Source: Streptomyces sp. Go-475
GTDB taxonomy: Bacteria > Actinomycetota > Actinomycetes > Streptomycetales > Streptomycetaceae
DNA: 64,000 bases
Reading direction: 5' to 3'
Assembly (NCBI RefSeq): GCF_003330845.1
Contig: NZ_CP026121.1
Coordinates: 6,243,501 to 6,307,500, forward strand
Shown here: piece after piece, positions 7,416 through 14,686 of the stretch
Position numbering within the stretch: position 1 is the first letter of the stretch
How the letters are laid out: each line of letters begins with the position of its first letter
Program-made: the position numbers and the translations under genes
Notes under the pieces: model-generated
The model's input: the letters and a program-made list of their open reading frames with translations, nothing else
Told to the model about the DNA's origin: nothing
Database searches by the model: none

Positions 7416-9392
7416 TCAGCGGGCCAGCGGCAGGGCCGCCAGCTCGGCGACCGTCAGGGTGAGCGGGCCGAACAGGGCGAGCAGGGCGCCCGCGCGCAGG
7501 GCGGCGGCGCCGCGCAGCATCGTCGCGGGCGCGCCGAGGCGCAGCAGCGCGGCGGTGGTGTCGGCGCGGGCCTGCCGGGTCTCGACGGCGGCCGTGAGGA
7601 GTGTGCCCACGGTGCAGCCGGTCACGAGGAGCACGCCGAGGGTGGTGAGCGGGCCGAGCGACAGTCCGTCCGGGGCGTGCAGCAGCGCCATGGCCCACGC
7701 GGCCGACAGGACCGCGCTGACGACGCCCAGGGGGCGGCCGATGCGGCCGGCCTCGGCCATGAGGATGCGGCCGGCCAGCAGCCGCAGGGCACCGGGGCGG
7801 GCCGACTGGAGCAGGCGTCCGCACAGGTGCGTCAGGCCCGGGCCCGCCAGGGCCAGGCCGACGGCGGCCAGCGCCCAGCCGGCCAGGACGCCGGGGGAGG
7901 CGCCGGAGAAGGTGAGGTCGGGGGCGGTCGGGGCGGTGCGGCTCGTGTAGGTCTCCACGGCGAGGCCCGCGGCCAGGAGGGTGATGCCCCAGGGGAGACC
8001 GGTGGGGGCAGCGGTGGGGGAACCGCCGGTCCCGGGCGGGTCCGGCAGCGCCGCCGCGAGGGCGTCGGGGCCGTCGGCGCCGCGCGTTGCGGCCGGGGAG
8101 GGGGCAGCGGCGGGGCTGTCGGCGCCGCGCGCTGCGGTCGCGGACGGTGCGGACCGCTGGGCGGGAGTCCCGTCGGGGCGGGGCGCGTTCACCGGGTCCG
8201 GTGCCTGTGCGTTCCGGGCGGTGTTCAGCTGGTCCGGTGCCTGCGGGTGCGGGGCGAGGTGGGCGGTGTTCAGCGGGTGTCGGGCGGGGGCGCCGTCGGG
8301 GGTGCCGGGGCCGGATGTCGCCGGGTGCCGGGCCGGGGCGTCCTCGGAGTCGCCGGGGTCGGATGTCGCGGGGTGCCGGGCCGGGTCGCTGTCGGGGGTG
8401 CCGGGGCCGGTCGCCGCCGTCTGCCGGGCGGGATCACCGTCGGGCCGGGCGGCGTCCCCGGGGGCCGGCGCGGCCGGGTGGCGGGTCGGGTCGCCGTACG
8501 GGATCACCGCGCTCACCGCGTCGCGTGCCGCGGGGTCCGCGAGCGCGCTCACCGTACCGGCGGAGATGCTGCCGCTGCCGGGGGCAGAACCGGTGCCGTC
8601 GCCGGAGCCAGAACGGGAGCCGTCGCCGGAGGCAGAACCGGCGCCGGTGCCAGAGACAGCACCGGAACCGGCGGCGGTCGGCGCCGACGCCCCTTCGCCC
8701 GTGCGGGCCTGCGGCGGGCTGCCCTGCGGCGCGGAGTCGGTGGAGTGGCCGGGCGTGGGCCGGACGATCTGCCGTCCGAACCTGCCGTACGCCCCGAAGG
8801 TCTCGCGCTTGCTCTCACGGCGGTACGCGCCGAAGCGGCCGTACATCCCGGGCGTCCGGGGCGTCCGGGGCGCCGGTCCCGCCTCCCTCGGCCGCAGCGC
8901 CAGCGCCACGGCCGCCGACGCGCCGAAGGGCACGATCCCGAGCAGCGTCAGGGTGCCCGCCAGCGGCAGCGGCTGGCCGGAGGCGAGGGGCCCGGCGGCC
9001 GCCCCGTCGAACGGCAGGCCCGACAGATCGCCCCGCAGATGCAGGAAGACGAGCAGGGCCAGCATCGAGCCGAGCGTGCAGGACAGGGCCGTCGTCGCCG
9101 CCGAGACGACCATCAGCCGCAGCGGGCCGAGGCCGATCGCGGAGAGGCCGGGCCGGGGTTTCGTGGCGGGGTCGGTGCGTGCCACGGCGACGGCGAAGTA
9201 GATCGTGGCGGCCAGCGGGGCCGCGCACCACGCCAGGCGCATCAGGGACTCGCCGGTGGCGCCGGGGTGGCCGAGGGCGTGGCCCAGGGCGCACAGCAAC
9301 AGGAAGCTCGTGCCCGCCGAGGCCGCCGCGACCAGGAGGCGGCGCAGCTGGACGGCGGGGTGGGCGCCGCGGGTCAGACGGAGAGCGAGCAC
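7416..9392 (-). CDS. ABC transporter permease with long low-complexity loop
   Basis: Membrane protein of 658 residues, partner of the ATPase encoded just upstream on the same strand. Hydrophobic segments occur near residues 18-40, 52-72, 92-118 and 143-167, then from about 467 onwards (467-482, 503-520, 553-572, 583-602, 630-655). Between about 170 and 467 lies a Pro/Ala/Gly/Ser-rich stretch with YGRFG motifs near its start and repeated DPARHP/APARHP units. The GTG at 9392 has GGAAGG upstream and overlaps the ATPase stop (9374) by 19 bases, so the pair is translationally coupled. The layout suggests an exporter or MacB/FtsX-like complex; the substrate is unknown. Confidence 0.75.
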   Translation of the reverse strand: MLALRLTRGAHPAVQLRRLLVAAASAGTSFLLLCALGHALGHPGATGESLMRLAWCAAPLAATIYFAVAVARTDPATKPRPGLSAIGLGPLRLMVVSAATTALSCTLGSMLALLVFLHLRGDLSGLPFDGAAAGPLASGQPLPLAGTLTLLGIVPFGASAAVALALRPREAGPAPRTPRTPGMYGRFGAYRRESKRETFGAYGRFGRQIVRPTPGHSTDSAPQGSPPQARTGEGASAPTAAGSGAVSGTGAGSASGDGSRSGSGDGTGSAPGSGSISAGTVSALADPAARDAVSAVIPYGDPTRHPAAPAPGDAARPDGDPARQTAATGPGTPDSDPARHPATSDPGDSEDAPARHPATSGPGTPDGAPARHPLNTAHLAPHPQAPDQLNTARNAQAPDPVNAPRPDGTPAQRSAPSATAARGADSPAAAPSPAATRGADGPDALAAALPDPPGTGGSPTAAPTGLPWGITLLAAGLAVETYTSRTAPTAPDLTFSGASPGVLAGWALAAVGLALAGPGLTHLCGRLLQSARPGALRLLAGRILMAEAGRIGRPLGVVSAVLSAAWAMALLHAPDGLSLGPLTTLGVLLVTGCTVGTLLTAAVETRQARADTTAALLRLGAPATMLRGAAALRAGALLALFGPLTLTVAELAALPLAR

Positions 9393-10123
9393 GCGGCCCG
9401 GCCTTCCGGCTCGGCGGTCTCGGCGACCGGCGGCAGGTGCACCGTCTGCACGCGGCGCCCGTCGAGCAGCGACACCGTGCGGTCGGCGAGCGTCGCGGTG
9501 TCGGGGTCGTGGGTGGCCAGGACGACGGTGATGCCGTGGGAGCGGGCCGCCGTGGTGAGGGTGCGCAGGACGTGGGCGCGGTCGGCGCGGTGCAGCGGGG
9601 CCGTGGGCTCGTCCGCGAACAGCACCGAGGGGGCGGGGGCGAGGGCGCGGGCGATGCAGACCCGCTGGCGCTCGGCCTGGACCAGCTGGTGCGGGCGCTT
9701 GCGGGCACCGTCGCCGATGTCGAGGCGCTCCAGCCACTCCAGGGCGGCGGTCTTCGCGCGGCGCCGGCTGGTGCCGCGCAGCATCAGCGGCAGGGCGGTG
9801 TTCTCCCAGGCGTTGAGCTCCGGCACCAGGGACGGGGCCGGGTCGATCCAGCCGAAGCGGTCGCGGCGCAGCCGCTCCCGGGTGAGCGGGCCCATGGTGT
9901 GCACGGGCACGCTGTTGAACCAGACCTCTCCGCGCCGGACGGGCACCAGGCCGGACAGGCACCGCAGCAGGGTCGTCTTGCCGCTGCCGCGCGGGCCGCT
10001 GACGGCGAGGATCTCGCCCTCCCGGACGCCGAGCGAGACTCCGCAGAGCGCGGGGGAGCCGTCGTCGTGCTGGAAGTGCAGGGCGCGTGCCCAGAGCACG
10101 TCGTCGTCAGGCTGGGCCTCCAT
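9374..10123 (-). CDS. ABC transporter ATP-binding protein with degenerate signature
   Basis: ATPase of 249 residues. Walker A is GPRGSGKTT near residue 43, Walker B SVLFADEPTA, and the switch region VVLATHD. The ABC signature, normally LSGGQ, is replaced by LVQAERQR, which should weaken ATP hydrolysis at that composite site unless partner contacts compensate. Its domain order resembles the MacB/LolD subgroup, normally paired with FtsX-like permeases. ATG 10123 starts MEAQPDD. The permease gene begins inside its 3' end. No adjacent regulator or substrate gene indicates what is moved. Confidence 0.8.
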   Translation of the reverse strand: MEAQPDDDVLWARALHFQHDDGSPALCGVSLGVREGEILAVSGPRGSGKTTLLRCLSGLVPVRRGEVWFNSVPVHTMGPLTRERLRRDRFGWIDPAPSLVPELNAWENTALPLMLRGTSRRRAKTAALEWLERLDIGDGARKRPHQLVQAERQRVCIARALAPAPSVLFADEPTAPLHRADRAHVLRTLTTAARSHGITVVLATHDPDTATLADRTVSLLDGRRVQTVHLPPVAETAEPEGRAACSLSV

Positions 10124-10320
10124 GGGCGTACACCTCGGTTCAGATCCGTAGTTCCCGTGCCATCCCCCGTGCGGCGGAACGAAGGCAGGGCCGATCGGTC
10201 ACTGGGCACGCTAGGCACAGGGCGGCGGGACGCCGGACAGCACGCGGCCCCGGGCCGCCGTTTCTCACTCGAACGGGCGGCACCGGGGCCGGTGTTGATC
10301 ATCCAGGCAGACGATCGGAG

Positions 10321-10337
10321 CGACGCGGGGGGCGTCG
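10321..10337 (-). terminator. Possible terminator after the aminotransferase
   Basis: A short hairpin (CGACGC, 5-nt loop, GCGTCG) lies 26 bases beyond the aminotransferase stop. It is weak. The rest of the 10124-10362 gap is GC-rich and shows no gene. Confidence 0.3.
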
Positions 10338-10362
10338 GCGGTCGTCGGCGGGCGTCGACGGG

Positions 10363-11724
10363 TCAGAGCTTCGTCCACGCCTCCGACAGCGTGGCCCGCA
10401 GGATCTGCTCGATCTCGTCGAACGTCGACTGGTCCGAGATCAGCGGCGGGGCGAGCTGCACGACCGGGTCGCCGCGGTCGTCGGCCCGGCAGTACAGGCC
10501 GTTCTCGTACAGCTTCTTGGAGAGGAAGCCGTACAGGACGCGCTCGGTCTCGTCGGCGTCGAAGGACTCCTTGGTGGCCTTGTCCTTGACGAGTTCGATG
10601 CCGTAGAAGAAGCCGTTGCCGCGGACGTCGCCGACGATCGGCAGGTCGTGGAGCTTCTCCAGGGTGGCGCGGAACGCGCCCTCGTTGTCCAGGACGTGCT
10701 GGTTGAGGTTCTCGCGCTCGAACAGGTCGAGGTTGGCCAGGCCGACGGCGGCGGAGACCGGGTGGCCGCCGAAGGTGTAGCCGTGCAGGAAGGTGTTGTC
10801 GCCCTTGTAGAACGGCTCGGCCAGACGGTCGGAGATGATGCACGCGCCGATCGGGGAGTAGCCCGAGGTCATGCCCTTGGCGCAGGTGATCATGTCCGGC
10901 ACGTAGTCGAACTTGTCGCAGGCGAAGTACGTGCCCAGGCGGCCGAAGGCGCAGATGACCTCGTCGGAGACGAGCAGCACGTCGTGCCGGTCGCAGATCT
11001 CGCGCACCCGCTGGAAGTAGCCGGGCGGGGGCGGGAAGCAGCCGCCCGCGTTCTGCACGGGCTCCAGGAAGACCGCGGCGACCGTGTCCGGGCCCTCGAA
11101 GAGGATCTGCTGCTCGATCTGGTCGGCGGCCCAGCGGCCGAAGGCCTCCGGGTCGTCGCCGAAGAGCGGGGCGCGGTAGATGTTGGTGTTCGGGACCTTG
11201 TGCGCGCCCGGCACCAGCGGCTCGAAGGGTGCCTTCAGCCCCGGCAGGCCGGTGATGGACAGGGCGCCCTGCGGGGTGCCGTGGTAGGCGACCGCGCGGG
11301 ATATGACCTTGTGCTTGGTGGGCTTGCCGACCAGCTTGAAGTACTGCTTGGCGAGCTTCCAGGCGGTCTCGACCGCCTCGCCGCCACCGGTGGTGAAGAA
11401 GACCTTGTTCAGATCGCCCGGCGCGTGGTGGGCCAGGCGCTCGGCCAGCTCCACGGCCTTGGGGTGGGCGTACGACCACACGGGGAAGAACGCCAGCTCC
11501 TGCGCCTGCTTGAAGGCGGTCTCGGCCAGCTCGACGCGGCCGTGCCCGGCCTGCACCACGAACAGGCCGGCGAGGCCGTCCAGGTAGCGCTTGCCCTGGT
11601 CGTCGTAGATGTACGTGCCCTCGCCCCGGACGATGGTGGGGACGGGGGCCTTCTCGTACGACGACATGCGCGTGAAGTGCATCCACAGGTGGTCGTACGC
11701 GGACTGGGAGAGGTCCTTGCTCAC
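10363..11724 (-). CDS. Class III aminotransferase, probably polyamine/diamine pathway
   Basis: PLP enzyme of 453 residues, fold type I omega-aminotransferase. The cofactor lysine lies in MITCAKGMTSGYSPIG, the Asp contacting the pyridine nitrogen in VSDEVICAFGR, and the phosphate-site TFGGHPV is present. The homology is to putrescine/beta-alanine-pyruvate type transaminases. The gene lies 19 bases downstream of an AsnC/Lrp regulator, with an aminobutyraldehyde dehydrogenase divergent from that regulator. This supports putrescine or cadaverine deamination to the amino-aldehyde. GTG 11724 has GAGGAC upstream. The amine substrate is inferred from context. Confidence 0.85.
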   Translation of the reverse strand: MSKDLSQSAYDHLWMHFTRMSSYEKAPVPTIVRGEGTYIYDDQGKRYLDGLAGLFVVQAGHGRVELAETAFKQAQELAFFPVWSYAHPKAVELAERLAHHAPGDLNKVFFTTGGGEAVETAWKLAKQYFKLVGKPTKHKVISRAVAYHGTPQGALSITGLPGLKAPFEPLVPGAHKVPNTNIYRAPLFGDDPEAFGRWAADQIEQQILFEGPDTVAAVFLEPVQNAGGCFPPPPGYFQRVREICDRHDVLLVSDEVICAFGRLGTYFACDKFDYVPDMITCAKGMTSGYSPIGACIISDRLAEPFYKGDNTFLHGYTFGGHPVSAAVGLANLDLFERENLNQHVLDNEGAFRATLEKLHDLPIVGDVRGNGFFYGIELVKDKATKESFDADETERVLYGFLSKKLYENGLYCRADDRGDPVVQLAPPLISDQSTFDEIEQILRATLSEAWTKL

Positions 11725-11743
11725 GGCTATCGGGTCCTCACGG

Positions 11744-12283
11744 TTATCGGGTTCCCCACATGTAGGTCTGCTTCTTGAGCTTCAGGTAGACGAAGCTCTC
11801 GGTGGAGCGCACTCCTGGGACGGCCCGGATGCGTTTGTTGATGACGTCCAGGAGGTGGTCGTCGTCCTCGCAGACGATCTCCACCATCAGGTCGAAGGAG
11901 CCCGCGGTCATCACCACGTACTCGCACTCGGACATGGCCGTCAGCGCGTCGGCGACCGACTCCACGTCGCCCTCGACGTTCACGCCGACCATCGCCTGTC
12001 TGCGGAAGCCCACGGTGAGCGGGTCCGTGACGGCGACGATCTGCATCACGCCCTGGTCGAGCAGCTTCTGGACGCGCTGGCGCACGGCCGCCTCGGACAG
12101 GCCCACGGCCTTGCCGATGGCGGCGTACGGCCGGCGGCCGTCCTCTTGGAGCTGCTCGATGATGGCGAGGGAGACGGCGTCCAGCTGGGGCGAGCTGCCG
12201 TTCCTGGACTCTCGGGAGGGCTCGCGGTGCTCCCGCGAGCCCTTCTGGTCTGCGCTTCGACTGGCCACGAGGTCACTGTGCAC
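11744..12283 (-). CDS. AsnC/Lrp family regulator (EpuRI-like)
   Basis: Transcription factor of 179 residues: an AsnC-type HTH (LDAVSLAIIEQLQEDGRRPY through AVRQRVQKLL) and a C-terminal RAM ligand-binding domain ending YLKLKKQTYMWGTR. It is placed between a polyamine-type aminotransferase (same strand) and a divergent aldehyde dehydrogenase. In S. coelicolor an AsnC-type regulator at the equivalent locus (EpuRI, from memory SCO5656) controls polyamine utilisation genes, so the same role is inferred. Starts are uncertain: GTG 12283 is taken, while TTG 12304 and GTG 12268 are in frame; none has an ideal ribosome binding site. Confidence 0.82.
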   Translation of the reverse strand: MHSDLVASRSADQKGSREHREPSRESRNGSSPQLDAVSLAIIEQLQEDGRRPYAAIGKAVGLSEAAVRQRVQKLLDQGVMQIVAVTDPLTVGFRRQAMVGVNVEGDVESVADALTAMSECEYVVMTAGSFDLMVEIVCEDDDHLLDVINKRIRAVPGVRSTESFVYLKLKKQTYMWGTR

Positions 12284-12318
12284 GAGGTCTCGACACTTCC
12301 GCAAGCCTCGATCGATGA

Positions 12319-12357
12319 AATCCGTTGTTTGGATCGCCTACTCCTGCGGATTCCGCA
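12319..12357. promoter_or_regulatory. Candidate operator region between AsnC regulator and aldehyde dehydrogenase
   Basis: Two elements stand out. AATCCGTTGTT (12319-12329) read on the other strand is AACAACGGATT, closely matching AACAACGGAAT in front of the second aldehyde dehydrogenase (20211-20221). TGCGGA-T-TCCGCA (12345-12357) is a perfect 6-base-arm palindrome. Both lie upstream of the promoter at 12379-12406, where an AsnC-type activator or repressor would bind. Confidence 0.45.
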
Positions 12358-12378
12358 TGAACGACGGGAGTGGGGGTG

Positions 12379-12406
12379 TTGAAAACGTGGACCGGCCGAC
12401 TAGGGT
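12379..12406 (+). promoter_or_regulatory. Promoter of the aminobutyraldehyde dehydrogenase gene
   Basis: TTGAAA (12379-12384), 16-base spacer, TAGGGT (12401-12406). It would start transcription about 35 bases before the GTG at 12448. Confidence 0.6.
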
Positions 12407-12447
12407 GGGTGTCTCAAGTACTGGACATCCGAACTGGAGGGCCGGCA

Positions 12448-13887
12448 GTGAGCACCGAGCTGCGTCGTCTGCGCAACTACATCGGCGGTGAGTTCCGGGA
12501 CGCCGCCGACGGACGGACCACCGAGGTGGTCAATCCCGCGACGGGCGAGGCGTACGCGACCGCTCCGCTGTCCGGGCAGGCGGACGTGGACGCCGCGATG
12601 GCGGCGGCCGCCGAGGCCTTCCCCGGCTGGCGCGACACCACGCCCGCCGAGCGTCAGAAGGCCCTGCTGAAGATCGCGGACGCCTTCGAGGAGCGCGCCG
12701 AGGAGCTGATCGCGGCCGAGGTGGAGAACACGGGCAAGCCGGTCGGGCTGACCCGCTCCGAGGAGATCCCGCCGATGGTCGACCAGATCCGCTTCTTCGC
12801 GGGTGCGGCGCGGATGCTGGAGGGCCGCTCGGCCGGTGAGTACATGGAGGGCCTGACCTCCATCGTCCGCCGGGAGCCGGTCGGCGTCTGCGCGCAGGTC
12901 GCGCCGTGGAACTACCCGATGATGATGGCCGTGTGGAAGTTCGCCCCGGCGATCGCGGCGGGCAACACGGTCGTGCTGAAGCCGTCCGACACCACCCCGG
13001 CCTCCACGGTCCTGATCGCGGAGATCCTCGGCGGGATCCTGCCGAAGGGCGTCTTCAACGTCATCTGCGGCGACCGTGAGACCGGTCGCATGATGGTCGA
13101 GCACGAGATCCCGGCGATGGCCTCCATCACCGGCTCGGTGCGGGCGGGCATCCAGGTCGCCGAGTCCGCCTCCAAGGACGTCAAGCGCGTCCACCTGGAG
13201 CTGGGCGGCAAGGCCCCGGTCGTGGTCTTCGAGGACACCGACATCGCCAAGGCCGTCGAGGACATCTCCGTCGCGGGCTACTTCAACGCCGGCCAGGACT
13301 GCACGGCCGCCACGCGCGTGCTCGTGCACGAGTCCATCCACGACGAGTTCGTCTCCGCCCTGTCGAAGGCCGCCGCCGAGACGAAGACCGGGCAGCCGGA
13401 CGACGAGGACGTGCTGTACGGGCCGCTCAACAACCCCAACCAGCTCAAGCAGGTCGAGGGCTTCATCGGCCGGCTGCCCGCGCACGCGCGCGTGGAGACC
13501 GGCGGCAAGCGGGTCGGCGACAAGGGCTACTTCTACGCGCCGACCGTCGTCTCGGGCCTGAAGCAGGACGACGAGATCATCCAGAAGGAGGTCTTCGGCC
13601 CGGTCATCACCGTGCAGTCCTTCACCGACGAGGACCAGGCCGTGGAGTGGGCCAACGGCGTGGAGTACGCGCTCGCCTCCTCGGTGTGGACCAAGGACCA
13701 CGGCCGCGCCATGCGGATGTCCAAGAAGCTCGACTTCGGCTGCGTGTGGATCAACACGCACATCCCGCTGGTCGCGGAGATGCCCCACGGCGGCTTCAAG
13801 AAGTCCGGCTACGGCAAGGACCTGTCGGCGTACGGCTTCGACGACTACACGCGCATCAAGCACGTGATGACGTCGCTGGACGCGTAG
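12448..13887 (+). CDS. Gamma-aminobutyraldehyde dehydrogenase-type aldehyde dehydrogenase
   Basis: NAD(P)-dependent dehydrogenase of 479 residues that would oxidise 4-aminobutanal (from putrescine) to GABA. Visible family marks are APWNYP and KPSDTTPAS for the cofactor and LELGGKAP with the general-base Glu. The catalytic Cys lies in FNAGQDCTAATR, and HGGFKKSGYGKDLS stands near the C-terminus. The sequence style matches PatD/betaine-aldehyde dehydrogenases. GTG 12448 is chosen because GGAGG lies 7 bases before it; the longer in-frame start at 12370 lacks a site and would precede the likely transcription start. It is divergent from the AsnC regulator and aminotransferase. Confidence 0.88.
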   Translation: MSTELRRLRNYIGGEFRDAADGRTTEVVNPATGEAYATAPLSGQADVDAAMAAAAEAFPGWRDTTPAERQKALLKIADAFEERAEELIAAEVENTGKPVGLTRSEEIPPMVDQIRFFAGAARMLEGRSAGEYMEGLTSIVRREPVGVCAQVAPWNYPMMMAVWKFAPAIAAGNTVVLKPSDTTPASTVLIAEILGGILPKGVFNVICGDRETGRMMVEHEIPAMASITGSVRAGIQVAESASKDVKRVHLELGGKAPVVVFEDTDIAKAVEDISVAGYFNAGQDCTAATRVLVHESIHDEFVSALSKAAAETKTGQPDDEDVLYGPLNNPNQLKQVEGFIGRLPAHARVETGGKRVGDKGYFYAPTVVSGLKQDDEIIQKEVFGPVITVQSFTDEDQAVEWANGVEYALASSVWTKDHGRAMRMSKKLDFGCVWINTHIPLVAEMPHGGFKKSGYGKDLSAYGFDDYTRIKHVMTSLDA

Positions 13888-13905
13888 CCCCCCCGTACGG
13901 CCGAG

Positions 13906-13938
13906 CGGCCCCGGACGGTTCCTCTCCGTCCGGGGCCG
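13906..13938 (+). terminator. Terminator after aldehyde dehydrogenase
   Basis: Perfect 13-bp arms (CGGCCCCGGACGG and complement) with a 7-nt loop, 19 bases after the stop at 13887. Confidence 0.8.
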
Positions 13939-13948
13939 TTCCCGCATG

Positions 13949-13990
13949 CCGGGGCGTCCGAGACGGACCCCGGGGCGTCCGAGACGGACC
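13949..13990. repeat. Perfect 21-bp tandem duplication
   Basis: Two identical head-to-tail 21-base copies (13949-13969, 13970-13990), each containing GGGGCGTCCGAGACGG. They end 7 bases before the palindrome and promoter of the next gene. Confidence 0.9.
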
Positions 13991-13997
13991 CCTGTTT

Positions 13998-14025
13998 TTG
14001 AACATGTTCAATTGCGGCGTAGAGT
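13998..14025 (+). promoter_or_regulatory. Promoter with overlapping 14-bp palindromic operator, leaderless start
   Basis: TTGAACATGTTCAA (13998-14011) is a perfect palindrome. Its first six bases form a -35 (TTGAAC), followed by 16 bases and TAGAGT (14020-14025) as -10. Transcription would begin at or next to the ATG at 14033, so the mRNA appears leaderless. A repressor on the palindrome would block the -35 directly. Confidence 0.65.
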
Positions 14026-14032
14026 GCGCCTC

Positions 14033-14557
14033 ATGAGCGACAGAGCCGCCCTGCTCAAGGGCATCCGTGCGTGGCTGGTCTTCTTCGTGGTGTGTCTGGT
14101 GCTCAGTGGCGCCACGGCCTTTCCCCTGGTCCACGAACTGCGGTGGACCGAGGACCTGCTGCGGGCACTGTCCGTCGGCGACCACCTGCCCGGCCTGACG
14201 GAGTGGATCGGGCGGGTGCGCGCCGGCCTCGACCGGGCGGACGCCGAGTACCCCTTCCTCCTGTACGGCACGGACTGGCTGGCCTTCGCGCACCTGGTGA
14301 TCGCGGTCGCCTTCTACGGGCCTTACCGCGACCCGGTCCGCAACATCTGGGTCGTCGAGTTCGGGATGATCGCCTGCGCCGGCATCATCCCCCTCGCCCT
14401 GATCTGCGGACCGATCCGCGGCATCCCCTTCTGGTGGTCGGTGATCGACATGGCCTTCGGCGTGCTCGGGGTGATCCCGCTGTACGTCGTCCGGCGGCGG
14501 ATCAAGCGGCTGGAGGCGCTGACCGCGCCGGTGGCCGTCCCGGTGCCGGGCGTCTGA
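14033..14557 (+). CDS. Small polytopic membrane protein of unknown function
   Basis: A 174-residue protein with about four membrane segments near residues 12-32, 82-98, 107-128 and 133-150. Between the first two lies a roughly 45-residue stretch that reads WTEDLLRALSVGDHLPGLTE. I do not recognise a characterised family; similar short proteins are common in actinobacteria, often beside TetR regulators, but none is adjacent here. The ATG at 14033 lacks a Shine-Dalgarno, which fits the leaderless promoter just upstream. The palindrome over the -35 implies a dedicated repressor encoded elsewhere. Confidence 0.75.
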   Translation: MSDRAALLKGIRAWLVFFVVCLVLSGATAFPLVHELRWTEDLLRALSVGDHLPGLTEWIGRVRAGLDRADAEYPFLLYGTDWLAFAHLVIAVAFYGPYRDPVRNIWVVEFGMIACAGIIPLALICGPIRGIPFWWSVIDMAFGVLGVIPLYVVRRRIKRLEALTAPVAVPVPGV

Positions 14558-14651
14558 GGAAAAACTGTTATCCCGAGAACCTTCACGCCGTCTCCCCGCA
14601 TGTGATCCCCGACATGGCGAGGACCCCGGTACCGGCTGAGAGGGTGCGTGC

Positions 14652-14675
14652 GGAACATCAGTGAACCCAGGCGTC
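14652..14675 (+). promoter_or_regulatory. ECF-type promoter in front of the fused sigma factor
   Basis: GGAAC (14652-14656), 15 bases, CGTC (14672-14675) match the general ECF sigma consensus. Transcription would start near 14682, just before the GTG at 14687, suggesting autoregulation by the sigma factor encoded downstream. Inferred from spacing only. Confidence 0.45.
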
Positions 14676-14686
14676 GAGAGGGCACC

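Noticed and set aside
9375..9962. Extension of the ABC permease frame upstream of 9392
   Set aside because: It runs antiparallel in frame to the ATPase gene and is Pro/Arg-rich; the GTG at 9392 has a ribosome binding site and starts real permease sequence.
14565..14593. GAGAACC...CGTC as an ECF promoter for the sigma factor gene
   Set aside because: The spacing between the two elements is far too short (under 10 bases); the pair at 14652-14675 fits better.
14612..14650. CGGCTGAGAGGGTGCG resembling part of a TPP riboswitch
   Set aside because: Only one conserved piece is present; no ACCCTT-GAACCTG strand follows, and the downstream gene is a sigma factor.
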